NCBI GenBank assembly: GCA_017640725.1
Contig: JAEPQB010000002.1
Location: 822,607-886,606 of the forward strand
DNA: 64,000 nt
Direction of reading: 5' to 3'
DNA from: Kordiimonadaceae bacterium
GTDB taxonomy: Bacteria > Pseudomonadota > Alphaproteobacteria > Sphingomonadales > Kordiimonadaceae
In this document: positions 42,056 through 52,722 of the stretch, in pieces
Layout of the letters: every line of letters starts with the position of its first letter
How positions within the stretch are numbered: the first letter of the stretch is position 1
Notes under the pieces: model-generated
The model's input: only the letters and a program-made list of their open reading frames with translations
Database searches by the model: none
What the model was told of the DNA's origin: nothing
Translations under genes and position numbers: made by a program

Positions 42056-42953
42056 TGTCTGGCCTCCTATCGGTCGCATTCAACGACGTCAGAACCTGTC
42101 TGAGGTTGCCTGATTTTTCGGCCAGCATTTCAGCAGCAACTGCCTGACTATGACCCATGCTGATCAACACAGCTTGTTTGATATTGTTGTCCGCGGTCGT
42201 CAACGCCTTGCGTGCCACGTTGGCGCTGCAATTTGCGATGTCACTAACAATGCGCACAGCCCGTTCAGCCAGCTTGTTGTTGGAGACAACCATATCGACC
42301 ATGTAGCCACCATATACACGACCAAGCTGCACCATGATGCCGGTCGAGATCATATTCAGGATCACCTTTTGTGCAGTGCCAGCTTTCATGCGCGTGGAAC
42401 CGGCGACAAGTTCGCTACCAGTTTCAGCCAATATGGCATGGTCCGCATCTTTGATGATGGGGGTTGCCGCATTCATGGCAATCCCGATTGTCAGCGCGCC
42501 GCACCGCTTGGCTTCCCTCAGTGCACTGAGCGTGGACGGCGTGCGCCCACTTGCGGCCACAGCAATCACCACGTCATTGGCGCCCACATTATGCTGGTGC
42601 ATTTCCTGCGCGGCGTTATCGACCGAATCTTCGGCACCCTCCACGCTGGTGACAAGGGCATCAAGCCCGCCTGCCATGCAAAAAACGGTTCGCTCAGTCG
42701 GCCAATTGAATGTGGGGGTCAGTTCTGCCCCGTCCTGAACGGCCAACCTGCCAGACGTGCCGGCACCTACATAAACAAGTCTTCCCTTTTCACCGAGCCG
42801 TTCGGCCGCTGCTTCCACCGCCGAGGCAATGTCTTCGAGCGCCGGACGAATGGCCGCAAGTGCCGCCATCTGGCCTTCGTGCATGGCCTCTATTGCGTCT
42901 GCTGCGCTCCAGTTATCGAGCTCGGCATATCTGTCGCTAACCGCTTCGGTCAT
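42048..42953 (-). CDS. murQ: N-acetylmuramic acid 6-phosphate etherase
   Basis: A 301-residue SIS-domain enzyme that splits MurNAc-6-P to GlcNAc-6-P and D-lactate. It contains LVYVGAGTSGRLAVQDGAELTPTFNWP (the signature, with catalytic Glu), DVVIAVAASGRTPSTLSALREAK and ELVAGSTRMKAGTAQKVILNMIST. It is the first gene of the operon. Its promoter region is shared with the divergent symporter gene (42954-43077). Confidence 0.97.
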   Translation of the reverse strand: MTEAVSDRYAELDNWSAADAIEAMHEGQMAALAAIRPALEDIASAVEAAAERLGEKGRLVYVGAGTSGRLAVQDGAELTPTFNWPTERTVFCMAGGLDALVTSVEGAEDSVDNAAQEMHQHNVGANDVVIAVAASGRTPSTLSALREAKRCGALTIGIAMNAATPIIKDADHAILAETGSELVAGSTRMKAGTAQKVILNMISTGIMVQLGRVYGGYMVDMVVSNNKLAERAVRIVSDIANCSANVARKALTTADNNIKQAVLISMGHSQAVAAEMLAEKSGNLRQVLTSLNATDRRPDNG

Positions 42954-43027
42954 GGCTCAACTGCTTCCCCAAATTCTTGCTTTCGGATTATCCACATTAT
43001 GACTGTTATCGCAAAGGCTTGCACGCC

Positions 43028-43050
43028 TTGATCATCAGTTTATTGATCAA
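43028..43050. promoter_or_regulatory. paired TTGATCA sites in the divergent murQ/symporter promoter region
   Basis: TTGATCA at 43028-43034 and TTGATCAA at 43043-43050 are 15 bp apart and each is palindromic at TGATCA. They lie 28 to 50 bp before the symporter start in the 124-bp divergent region. They may be a regulator site; the regulator is unknown. Confidence 0.4.
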
Positions 43051-43077
43051 TCGGGCTCTGGAAATTCCTGCCAGCCT

Positions 43078-44703
43078 GTGGAACAGTTGCTGCTGGGGAA
43101 ATGGGGAGACTGTTTTGCAGACTTTGAAAGTTTCAAGGAAACTGTCTTGAGCGGCGGCTTTACAACCATCGACTGGGTGATTGTGGGCGGTTACTTCGCG
43201 CTGCTTGCAATGCTCGGCTGGGTTTTGAACCGACAGAAAGCTGAAAACGCGCGCGACTATTTTCTGGGCGGCAATCAGATGTCTTTCTGGGTGGTTGCGG
43301 TTTCTGTGCTGGCCACGAGCCAGTCTGCCGCCACATTCCTTGGCGGGCCGGACCAGGGGTACCGGGGTGATTACACCTATGTTGCCACCAACATCGGCGC
43401 GATTTTGGCGGCCTTGTTTGTCGCCAAGTTTTTGGTGCCACGATTTTATGCGATGCGCGCGTCAACTGTTTATGAACTGTTGAACGAGCGTTACGGCGTT
43501 GTTGCAATGAAGTCGGCGGGTGGCATGTATTTGGCGGGGCGATTGCTCGCCAGCGGGTCACGGCTTTACATGGCCGCCATTGCGGTTGCCATGATCCTCT
43601 ATGGCAACATTCAGGCAGACAGTATCATAAGTGCTGCGTTCATCATGATGATGATTGGTTTCCTGGTTACTTTTATGGGCGGCATTCGCTCTGTGCTTTG
43701 GAGTGATTTGGCGCAGTTCGCCATATATCTTTTGGCGGCCGTCATGGTGCTCTATTTCCTTTGGAACGAAATACCGGCCTCTGGTGCGCAAATCCTTGAT
43801 GGGCTCGGGAACGCGCCTGGCGGGCAAGACAAGCTGCAGTTTTTCAATTTTGATTTCGATTTCTCAGCACCCTTCGCGATGATTTCAATCGTTACCGGGC
43901 TTGTTCTCTTGAACATCGGAAATTTTGGCCTGGACCAGGATACAAGCCAACGCCTTCTCACTTGCAAGGATGCGAATGAAGGCACGCGGGCGCTTTATCT
44001 ATCTGTGATAGTTGCCATTCCTGTCGTGTGGCTGTTTGTGTCGATCGGCCAGCTATTACATGTGTTTTATGATCGACCTGAATTGATGGGGAATGGACTG
44101 GGTGCAAATGTAACTGGTGAATTTAGCGGCGAGCGCATCACCATTTTCATGCACTATATTTTAAACGAAATGCCAGCTGGCTTGCGGGGCTTGGTGACCG
44201 TGGGAGTTGTTGCTGCCGCCGTTTCTACCATCAACTCTGGCCTAAACTCCATGTCCTCTGTGATTGTTCAGGATTTCTACAGGCCCTGGAAAGAAGCAAG
44301 AGAGAGCGTTGCCGAGGCTCATTTCGTACGCGCTGGCCAGATCAGCATGGGCCTTGTTGGGCTGGGCCTGTTCGCCACCGCAGTGCTATGTTTCTTCTGG
44401 CAGCGATACACTGATATGGCGCTCTTGGATTTTGCTCTATCGGTGATGGTGTTTGCCTATTCGGGCCTGTTGGGTGTTTATTTTACTGTCGTTTTCACAA
44501 AACGTGGCACCACCACGAGTGTGGTTGCAGCTCTGGTGATTGGTTTCCTGGTTACGCTGCTGCAGCAAAGCTATATTGTTGACAGTCTAGGTTTGCCAGA
44601 TAGCTGGAAATCGCTCGCTTTCTCCTGGCAGTTATGCATCGGCACACTCATCGCGTTTCTGGTATGCGCGTCCACCACCGAAGATGAGGAGGTTAGCGCA
44701 TGA
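43078..44703 (+). CDS. sodium/solute symporter (SSS) family transporter
   Basis: A 541-residue protein with about 13 to 14 helices. Its N-terminal signatures ARDYFLGGNQMSFWVVAVSVLATSQSAATFLGGPDQGY and FLVPRFYAMRASTVYELLNERYG are SSS-like, and GLVTVGVVAAAVSTINSGLNSMSSVIVQDFYRPW is the Na+ site. It lies in an operon with a sugar kinase (overlap ATGA) and divergent from murQ and nagA. Uptake of MurNAc, anhydro-MurNAc or GlcNAc is likely by context. The GTG at 43078 is the listed start, but the first membrane helix starts near residue 31, so a TTG at 43147 (with AAGGA upstream) may be the true one. Confidence 0.88.
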   Translation: MEQLLLGKWGDCFADFESFKETVLSGGFTTIDWVIVGGYFALLAMLGWVLNRQKAENARDYFLGGNQMSFWVVAVSVLATSQSAATFLGGPDQGYRGDYTYVATNIGAILAALFVAKFLVPRFYAMRASTVYELLNERYGVVAMKSAGGMYLAGRLLASGSRLYMAAIAVAMILYGNIQADSIISAAFIMMMIGFLVTFMGGIRSVLWSDLAQFAIYLLAAVMVLYFLWNEIPASGAQILDGLGNAPGGQDKLQFFNFDFDFSAPFAMISIVTGLVLLNIGNFGLDQDTSQRLLTCKDANEGTRALYLSVIVAIPVVWLFVSIGQLLHVFYDRPELMGNGLGANVTGEFSGERITIFMHYILNEMPAGLRGLVTVGVVAAAVSTINSGLNSMSSVIVQDFYRPWKEARESVAEAHFVRAGQISMGLVGLGLFATAVLCFFWQRYTDMALLDFALSVMVFAYSGLLGVYFTVVFTKRGTTTSVVAALVIGFLVTLLQQSYIVDSLGLPDSWKSLAFSWQLCIGTLIAFLVCASTTEDEEVSA

Positions 44704-45554
44704 GGGAAACACTGCTTATGGGCGTGGACGCAGGCGGCTCAACCTGCCGTGTTCGAATTGAAACAGCAGGTGGCAGAATTGTGGGCAATGGCAGATCAGG
44801 CCCTGCCACACTGCGACTTGGCGGGATCGCTGCTGCAGCCAGCATCGCGGAAGCCACCCGGCAGGCGGTTCAAGAAGCCGGGCTTCCGGCAGAAGCGATA
44901 TCCGAATTGAGGGTTTGCATTGGCATCGCAAGTAGTGAACGCCCCGGCTCCATTGATGAGCTGAAAACGGCGCTTCTACCGCATGGCATCAAAGATGTTG
45001 TCGCCGTTTCAGATGCCCATATTGCTTGTGTGGGCGCGCACAAAGGTGCGGACGGCGGCATCATCATTATTGGTACGGGTTCAATAGGGTACGGGCTCGC
45101 TGGTGGGCAGGTTCGCCGCGTTGGAGGTCATGGTTTTCCCACCTCAGACGAAGGTAGCGGGGCATTTATTGGCTTGCATGCGGCGCGGCTGGCCCTCGCA
45201 GCAGCAGACGGTCTCATCCCGGCCACCAGCTTCACCGACGCGGTGTACGCATCGATGGGTGGCTCTGTCGCAGACGTTGCACATTGGCTCGCGCGCGCCC
45301 ACGCAACAGATTATGCCGCACTGGCCCCCATTGTGGTGAATGACGGCGGGCCTCAGGCTGAGCAACTTTTGCAGTTGGCAGGAAGCCATATTGGCCAGTT
45401 TGCTATGGGGTTGGTTGGCAAGGGGGTGGAGAAAATCGCCCTGATTGGCGGGCTCGCGCCGCTGATCGAAACACATCTGCCGCTCGATGCCAAAGCCCAT
45501 ATTGTTGACGCGCAAGCTGGACCGATAGACGGCGCCCTGTTGATGTTGCGCTAG
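44700..45554 (+). CDS. BadF/BadG-type amino-sugar kinase
   Basis: A 284-residue ASKHA-fold kinase. It contains the phosphate loop MGVDAGGSTCRVRIET, then VAVSDAHIACVGAH with Asp, IIIIGTGSIGYGL, and VRRVGGHGFPTSDEGSGAFIG. Its family includes human GlcNAc kinase and bacterial GlcNAc/glucosamine kinases. Context suggests phosphorylation of MurNAc or GlcNAc imported by the symporter. Its ATG overlaps the symporter stop by four bases; its own stop overlaps that of the convergent PQQ gene. Confidence 0.9.
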   Translation: MRETLLMGVDAGGSTCRVRIETAGGRIVGNGRSGPATLRLGGIAAAASIAEATRQAVQEAGLPAEAISELRVCIGIASSERPGSIDELKTALLPHGIKDVVAVSDAHIACVGAHKGADGGIIIIGTGSIGYGLAGGQVRRVGGHGFPTSDEGSGAFIGLHAARLALAAADGLIPATSFTDAVYASMGGSVADVAHWLARAHATDYAALAPIVVNDGGPQAEQLLQLAGSHIGQFAMGLVGKGVEKIALIGGLAPLIETHLPLDAKAHIVDAQAGPIDGALLMLR

Positions 45555-46705
45555 TTGGCGGGCACCAATCGCATCAGCATGCCATCGTCCACCGCGAAAT
45601 AGAGATGCCCATCAGGCCCGGGCTCGACAAAACGCACACGCCAACCTTTATCATCCAGCAGCCGTTCTTCATGCAGTATGCGGTCGCCCTCAACAACCAG
45701 TCGGTTGATATGGGTAAGCGCAAGTGCACCGCCAAACATATTGCCCTGCCACTTTGGGAACGCGTCGCCCTGGTAGAAAGAAGCACCACTTGGTGCGATA
45801 GAAGGCACCCAATAATAGCGCGGCTGCTCCATACCTTCCTTGTGCGTGATGCCCTCACCGATGGGGCCACCACCATATTCTTCGCCGTATGTGATTACCG
45901 GCCAGCCGTAGTTTAAGCCAGCGCGCGCGATGTTCACTTCGTCACCACCTTGCGGGCCATGCTCGTTGATCCATGGCTCGCCGGTTTCAGGGTGAATGGC
46001 CATACCCTGCGGGTTGCGCACGCCCAGCGACCACACCTCTGGCATGGCGCCCTCCCGACCGATAAAAGGGTTGTCTTCGGGGATAGTGCCATCATCCTTG
46101 ATTCGCAGCACTTTGCCGGCGTGCGAGCCCGCATCCTGTGCATGGGCGGAGAAATCATAGCCATCGCCGGTGGTGATGAACAAATGCTCACCCGAAAAAC
46201 CAAGTCTGCCGCCAAAGTGCCATTTGCCGGCGATGCGTGTACGGCTTTCGAAGATTGTTTCGGTTTCGCTAACGGCGTTACCGTCAATACGAATGCGCGC
46301 AACTGCAAGGCCATTGGCGGCCTCGGTGCCGACGCCGTATGCGATGTAAACCCAACCATTTTCCGCGTAACCGGGATGCAGGTGAATATCAAAGAGGCCG
46401 GAACTGATGCCGTCGTCCCGCAGCATGTCTGGCAGGCCCGTGATTTCGGTGCGGTCCCCCGTTTCAATGTTCACCCGCCATAAGCGCCCGGGCTCACGCT
46501 CGCCCAAAAGCAGTTCCGCATCTGACAAGAATGCGATGCCCCAAGGAACTGTGAAACCCTCTGCAATTGTTTCAATTCTGAAGAATGCAGCCTCTGAGAC
46601 GATCACCGAATCTGTTGGTTTTTCTTCGCGGACTTGGGCCGTTGTGCTGGCCGTGAGTACCAGGCCAAAAATAAGCATCGTTGCGATACGGTGCGGCGTT
46701 CGCAT
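45551..46705 (-). CDS. PQQ-dependent sugar dehydrogenase-like (Asd/YliI) protein
   Basis: This 384-residue exported protein has a signal peptide (MRTPHRIATMLIFGLVLTASTTAQ) and a beta-propeller of six blades with VPWGIAFLSDAELLLGEREPG, NEHGPQGGDEVNIARAGLNYGWP and APSGASFYQGDAFP. These are the PQQ and catalytic-site motifs of soluble aldose sugar dehydrogenases. It oxidises sugars in the periplasm if PQQ is available. The ATG at 46705 is chosen since GGGGG lies six bases upstream. It is not part of the sugar-kinase operon, as it is on the other strand. Confidence 0.9.
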   Translation of the reverse strand: MRTPHRIATMLIFGLVLTASTTAQVREEKPTDSVIVSEAAFFRIETIAEGFTVPWGIAFLSDAELLLGEREPGRLWRVNIETGDRTEITGLPDMLRDDGISSGLFDIHLHPGYAENGWVYIAYGVGTEAANGLAVARIRIDGNAVSETETIFESRTRIAGKWHFGGRLGFSGEHLFITTGDGYDFSAHAQDAGSHAGKVLRIKDDGTIPEDNPFIGREGAMPEVWSLGVRNPQGMAIHPETGEPWINEHGPQGGDEVNIARAGLNYGWPVITYGEEYGGGPIGEGITHKEGMEQPRYYWVPSIAPSGASFYQGDAFPKWQGNMFGGALALTHINRLVVEGDRILHEERLLDDKGWRVRFVEPGPDGHLYFAVDDGMLMRLVPAN

Positions 46706-46865
46706 GATATCCCCCATCAAATAATCTTGTGCCGCCAAGTCTAGTGTTACTATATCACAGTTACAAGACTGCTGGTTTGGTCTTTACTTTTTGTCATGAC
46801 ACCCTAATTGACAATATAGTCAATACGACGAGCACCTAAAGGTGCCAATAGTGGGAAGAGCAAGC

Positions 46866-48323
<1,458 letters not shown>

Positions 48324-48406
48324 ACATGGCGCAGCGCCTTCTTTTAGACTGCCGCGAAGGTGTTCAGAGTATTCAATCCCACCGCTTACAAACAAAGGAC
48401 GATTGC

Positions 48407-50770
48407 ATGCTCAAGCTTGCCCGCCCACTTGCGGCTTTTGCCACCCTTGCATTGGTTACTGGATGTGAACCGGCCCCTGCGCCCGACGCCCCCAAATATA
48501 GTGCGGACATCACATTCACCGACTTTGGTATTCCGCATATCGTGGCAAGCGATTATGGCAGCCTCGGCTTCGGCGAAGGCTATGTCGCGGCAGAGGATCA
48601 TCTGTGCAACATCAGCCACATTGTTTTGCGCGCCAAAGGTGAGCTGGCGCGCACATTCGGGCCGGGCGACAATAATGCCAATCTGCTTTCTGATTATGCG
48701 GTGCATGGCCTTGGCATGCTCGAACGTTATGAAACCGGATACGCCAAGCAACCGGCTTTTGTGGGCGACATGGTTGAAGGGTTTGCCGCAGGATTTAACA
48801 AGTATCTTAGTGAGTACCAAGCAACAGACGGTGGCGCGCACTGGTGTGACGGCGCCGATTGGGTGCAGCCCATCACCGGCAAAGATGTATTTGCCCGCGC
48901 CCGTTTTATCACTGAAACCTTGCCGCGCCTTGGCGGTGCCCTTTATGCGGCCCAGCCACCTGCTGAACAGAGCAGTTCGCTTGATGTTTCAGACGCCGCA
49001 ATGCATGCGTCTGTTGAAGCACTGGAGTTTGGCGGCTTTGGCTCCAACGCTTGGGCCTTTGGTTCCGAGATGACGGAAACCGGCGGCGGCATGCTGCTTG
49101 GCAACCCGCACTATCCCTGGTTTGGTTCAAATCGTTTTTGGGAAAAGCATCTCACGATCGAAGGTGAGCTGGATATATACGGCGTTTCGCTGGTTGGTGT
49201 GCCGGGCGTGCAAATTGGCTTCAACAAAGATATCGGCTGGTCACACACTGTGTCGAACAGTCAGCGCCTGGTGATCTATCAATTGACCATGAGCGCGGAT
49301 ACACCGCTGAGTTATGTGTATGAAGGCGAAACAAAGCCACTTGAGGCCCGCTCTTTTGCCATCCCCGTCAAACAGGCCGATGGCACTATCGCTGATGTGC
49401 CGGCCACCATGTACCATTCGCATCACGGGCCTTTACTTGCCCTGCCCGGAATGGGCTGGGACACAGCAAAGGCCTTTGCTGTGCGCGATGCCAACCGCGA
49501 CAATGACCTGACCTACACACAGTGGATGGACATGGGCCGCGCCAACAGCATGGACAGCTTCAAAGCGGCGCACGAAAAATCAAATGCATTGCCGTGGGTG
49601 AATACAATTGCCACAAGCCGCGACGGGCAAGCCGCCTATATCGACAACTCAACGGTTGGCAATCTGTCATCGGAAGCGATTGCCACCTGGAATGCAGCCT
49701 ATGAAGCAGTGCCTGCTATTAAACAGGCCTATGACCGCTCTCGGCTAGTGATCCTCGATGGCAGCAAAGCCATGAATGATTTTGTTGATGACGGCGCACC
49801 GGTTCCCGGCACAGTGCCCTATTCAATGCGGCCCCAAATCACCCGGGCGGATTACGTATTTAACTCCAATGACAGTTATTGGCTGTCGTCACCGCGCGAA
49901 CCGATGACGGGCTTTTCGCCGCTATACGGCCCTACGGAGACAAGCCGGTCACCGCGCACCCGCATGAATATCACGCACCTGGAGGATACAGCAGCGCGGG
50001 GCGCTGACGGTAAGTGGTCACTTGAGGAAATCCAGGGTCGCGTACTTTCAAACGAAAGCCTTACAGCCGATATTCTGCTACCGGGTTTACTTGCACTTTG
50101 CGAAAGCGAAGAATTGGATGCTGGGGCATGTGCCGTGCTTGCGGACTATAACGGAGAACTCAATACAAACAGTGTTGGTGCTGTGCTGTTCCGCGAGTGG
50201 GTCTTTGCCTATTATGGCCTGGCAACACAGTCGGGCGCGGACCTGTTCGACGTACCGTTTGATGCGACTGATCCTGTTGGCACGCCTTCGGGGATCGGCA
50301 GTTCTGAACTCGCCGTTCAAGCTTTGGACGCGGCAATAGACTTGCTGAACTCGGCAGAAATTCCGCTTGATACTACACTCGGCGATGTTCAGGTCGCGGT
50401 TCGCGGTGATGCGCGCATCCCGATGCATGGCGGCTTCAGTCTTGAAGGGGTTGCAAACCTGATCGACCAGCGCCCGAACGACACCACTGGCCCCTTCCCC
50501 ACCGGCAAAAACTATAAAGCCGGCAGCAATCTGTCAGACAAAGGCTATCTTGTTTCAGGCGGAACGAGCTTCATCTTTACCCTGGAATACGGCGAAAACG
50601 GCCCCAGTGCTGAAGCATTTCTGACTTACGGCCAGTCAGGTGAACCATCGCACCCTGACTACCGCAACCAGACGGAGTTGTTCTCACAGAAGGCTTGGCG
50701 GCCAATTTACTTCGATCGCGCCGAAATTGACGCGAACGCCAAAGGGCAACTAACCGTAACAGGAAATTAG
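48407..50770 (+). CDS. penicillin-acylase family (Ntn hydrolase) lipoprotein
   Basis: This 787-residue protein has a lipoprotein signal (LALVTGCEPAP) and an Ntn-hydrolase fold. The self-processing site is at GGFGSNAWAFGSEMT near residue 217, in which the Ser becomes the N-terminus of the large chain. The alpha chain has FGEGYVAAEDHLCNI; the beta chain has GNPHYPWFG, YHSHHGPLL and NDSYWLSSPREP. The length is like acyl-homoserine-lactone acylases and aculeacin acylases. Substrate is open: quorum signals, lactams or lipopeptides. The ATG at 48407 has AAAGGA upstream. Confidence 0.9.
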   Translation: MLKLARPLAAFATLALVTGCEPAPAPDAPKYSADITFTDFGIPHIVASDYGSLGFGEGYVAAEDHLCNISHIVLRAKGELARTFGPGDNNANLLSDYAVHGLGMLERYETGYAKQPAFVGDMVEGFAAGFNKYLSEYQATDGGAHWCDGADWVQPITGKDVFARARFITETLPRLGGALYAAQPPAEQSSSLDVSDAAMHASVEALEFGGFGSNAWAFGSEMTETGGGMLLGNPHYPWFGSNRFWEKHLTIEGELDIYGVSLVGVPGVQIGFNKDIGWSHTVSNSQRLVIYQLTMSADTPLSYVYEGETKPLEARSFAIPVKQADGTIADVPATMYHSHHGPLLALPGMGWDTAKAFAVRDANRDNDLTYTQWMDMGRANSMDSFKAAHEKSNALPWVNTIATSRDGQAAYIDNSTVGNLSSEAIATWNAAYEAVPAIKQAYDRSRLVILDGSKAMNDFVDDGAPVPGTVPYSMRPQITRADYVFNSNDSYWLSSPREPMTGFSPLYGPTETSRSPRTRMNITHLEDTAARGADGKWSLEEIQGRVLSNESLTADILLPGLLALCESEELDAGACAVLADYNGELNTNSVGAVLFREWVFAYYGLATQSGADLFDVPFDATDPVGTPSGIGSSELAVQALDAAIDLLNSAEIPLDTTLGDVQVAVRGDARIPMHGGFSLEGVANLIDQRPNDTTGPFPTGKNYKAGSNLSDKGYLVSGGTSFIFTLEYGENGPSAEAFLTYGQSGEPSHPDYRNQTELFSQKAWRPIYFDRAEIDANAKGQLTVTGN

Positions 50771-50794
50771 TCGCCGGCGCCATTCAGGTCATAG

Positions 50795-50820
50795 GATTGC
50801 AAAGTTCAGACTTTGCAATC
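50795..50820. terminator. perfect 10-bp inverted repeat between convergent genes
   Basis: GATTGCAAAG (50795-50804) pairs with CTTTGCAATC (50811-50820) over a 6-base loop. It lies 24 bases after the acylase stop and touches the stop codon of the DMT gene. There is no T-tract, but a dual-use terminator or 3' stabiliser is likely. Confidence 0.6.
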
Positions 50821-51283
50821 ACCCATGTGCTGGTAACACCTCAGACTTCGCCAGATATACGCCGACCGCCATCAGCGCCAAACCGACCATCCGCTTTCCT
50901 GTGATGGGGGAATTGGCTGCCCCCAACAGCGAGAAGTGATCAATCACCGCCGCACAGACCAGCTGACCCAGCAGGACAAAAAATACCGCATTTCCCAGCC
51001 CTATTTTTGGAGCGGCATAGGTGATTGACGCAATGTAGAAAATGAATAGGCCACCAGCTGACAGCTGAGCTGGTGAAGGCGCAGAAACTGCTCCCAATGA
51101 GGGTATGCCAGTTGCAACAAGCAATATAGTCACAGCAATGGTTGCCACAACACACAGCACAAAAACCGCAGCCAGCGGGTTCCCCAATTTTTGACCAAGG
51201 CCACTGTTGAGAGCCGCCATAATGGGTATGCCGACCCCTGCCGCCAACATCAGCGCGAAAAAGCCCAATTGTGAAACCTGCAT
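50819..51283 (-). CDS. DMT-superfamily small transporter (DUF606/YdcZ)
   Basis: A 154-residue protein with five hydrophobic helices. The pattern AAGVGIPIMAALNSGLGQKLGNPLAAVFVLC near the start and VFFVLLGQLVCAAVIDHFSLLGAANSPITGKRMVGLALMAVGVYL at the end is that of DUF606. Single-domain members may form dimers. The substrate is unknown. The product is an inner-membrane protein. It is convergent with the acylase gene. Confidence 0.9.
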   Translation of the reverse strand: MQVSQLGFFALMLAAGVGIPIMAALNSGLGQKLGNPLAAVFVLCVVATIAVTILLVATGIPSLGAVSAPSPAQLSAGGLFIFYIASITYAAPKIGLGNAVFFVLLGQLVCAAVIDHFSLLGAANSPITGKRMVGLALMAVGVYLAKSEVLPAHG

Positions 51284-51400
51284 AGTGCTTCTCTCTTATC
51301 TGAATTCAAGTAGCCGCCTTCTCGCGCCCGTATTGGTGCGGGAAGGCTTGTTTTGTGCATCATTCTTGAGGCTTGCCGCTTTGTCCAGTTGTGGCAACAG

Positions 51401-51619
51401 CTATTTGCCAGCACGGATGTCGGAAACCGACCGGCCGGAAATGCCCCAATTATCGAGCGGCACTTCATCAATAACCACAAATGTGGTGGACGGATCCTTG
51501 CCAAGCACTTCGTGCAGTAAGACGGTGACGCCATCGATCAGTTTAGTTTTTTCTTCGGCGCTTGGACCTATTCCAGTTGGCCCGCCTTCACGCGTAACTT
51601 TGATGTTTACATACGGCAT
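51401..51619 (-). CDS. 4-oxalocrotonate tautomerase-like protein
   Basis: A 72-residue protein with catalytic Pro directly after Met (MPYVNIKVTREGG), a helix with EEKTKLIDGVTVLLHEVLG and the strand TTFVVIDEVPLDNWGISG. This is the small beta-alpha-beta unit of tautomerases that form hexamers. The substrate is unknown. It is the last gene of a GST/NTF2/tautomerase operon, one base after the NTF2 stop. Confidence 0.92.
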   Translation of the reverse strand: MPYVNIKVTREGGPTGIGPSAEEKTKLIDGVTVLLHEVLGKDPSTTFVVIDEVPLDNWGISGRSVSDIRAGK

Positions 51620-51620
51620 T

Positions 51621-52001
51621 TTACTTCTCCAACTCGGCGTAAGTGAAAACCTTTGAGATGATGCGCCAGCCACGGTCTGTGGCGATCACTGTGAGCAAGT
51701 CCTGATAGTTGCGCCCCATCATGCGGATGGAGACCCACACAATCGCCATTCGGTCATTGGCAAACTCGATTTTTTCAATTTTGAACTGACGCTTTTCGCC
51801 TCGTTCAAATGGCGATGTGCGCTGGTCAATTTCGGCCAGATAGGGTTCCAGCTTATGTGCCACAAAGGCCCCCTGTGAAGCGTTGACATAAAGAAGGTCT
51901 TCGTGGAACACACTCGTTAGGATGAGACTGTCCGCAAAGTACAAACCTTCAACATAGGTCTCGATCAGCTGGGTGACAGCCTGCCTGTCTTGCGCACTCA
52001 C
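51621..52001 (-). CDS. NTF2-like (lumazine-binding-type) protein
   Basis: A 126-residue protein in the cone-like NTF2 fold: AVTQLIETYVEGLYFADSLILTSVFHEDLLYVNASQG, then strands ending in RGWRIISKVFTYAELEK. Such proteins (Lumazine_bd_2 family) bind or convert small ligands. The GTG at 52001 overlaps the stop of the GST gene (GTGA), and so translation is likely coupled; no ATG exists in the gap. Longer frames up to 52085 lie inside GST and are rejected. Confidence 0.8.
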   Translation of the reverse strand: MSAQDRQAVTQLIETYVEGLYFADSLILTSVFHEDLLYVNASQGAFVAHKLEPYLAEIDQRTSPFERGEKRQFKIEKIEFANDRMAIVWVSIRMMGRNYQDLLTVIATDRGWRIISKVFTYAELEK

Positions 52002-52609
52002 GACCCCAGGCCTTCTGCTTGCATGGCAGCGACAACCGTTGGTCGCTCGCTTATGCGCGCTACATATTGGTTGAGGTTGGGCCACTGCTGCAGACTGATG
52101 TCTTTGAAATTGCTCCAGTTCACAACAACAAACAGATATGCGTCTGCCACTGAGAAGAATTCACCAACTATAAATTCTCGGCCATCAGCCAGTTGAGTTT
52201 CGAGATAGTCAAACTTGGCGCTGATCGTTTGCACAGCTTGTGCTTTTTGCTCGTCTGAAGAACTCATTAAAAACAGCGGGCTAAACGACTTGTGAAGCTC
52301 ACTGGACGTAAAGGTGAGCCATTCCAGCACACGCGTACGGCTCAGGACGCCGTCTTCGTTGGGTTGAATGATAGGGACCGCACTATCGGCCAGATACGAA
52401 AGAACCGCGGCACCTTCAGTGAGAACGTCACCAGTTTCAAGTTCTAAGGCTGGCACGTATCCTTTTGGATTAACGTTTTTGAACTCTCGGCCTGTTTCCG
52501 TTTTGCCGGTAACGGGATCGACAGCTTCCAGTTCGAAGTCTGCATCCAGCTCGCGTAACATGATATGCGTCGCCATCGAGCACGCACCAGGAATATAGTA
52601 TAGTTTCAT
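51998..52609 (-). CDS. glutathione S-transferase, beta class
   Basis: A 203-residue enzyme with the bacterial beta-class start MKLYYIPGACSMATHIML (Cys10 is the catalytic thiol), NPKGYVPALELETGDVLTEGAAVLSYLAD and the C-terminal helical domain with EFFSVADAYLFVVVNW. It conjugates or reduces using glutathione. The ATG at 52609 has AAGG upstream. It is the first gene of a three-gene operon divergent from a LysR gene, which probably controls it. Confidence 0.95.
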   Translation of the reverse strand: MKLYYIPGACSMATHIMLRELDADFELEAVDPVTGKTETGREFKNVNPKGYVPALELETGDVLTEGAAVLSYLADSAVPIIQPNEDGVLSRTRVLEWLTFTSSELHKSFSPLFLMSSSDEQKAQAVQTISAKFDYLETQLADGREFIVGEFFSVADAYLFVVVNWSNFKDISLQQWPNLNQYVARISERPTVVAAMQAEGLGS

Positions 52610-52696
52610 TGTTCGACCTTTCTTGTCATTCGTTGATGCGCAAGACATAGGTGACAAAACGATCCATTAATAATATTGTTATTTCACTTAAATGAT

Positions 52697-52712
52697 CTGA
52701 TTTATTGATCAG
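52697..52712. promoter_or_regulatory. dyad upstream of the LysR gene
   Basis: CTGAT (52697-52701) and ATCAG (52708-52712) flank 6 bp. It lies in the 113-bp divergent region between GST and LysR. LysR sites usually have a longer T-N11-A dyad, so the assignment is weak. Confidence 0.35.
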
Positions 52713-52722
52713 GGGATATACA

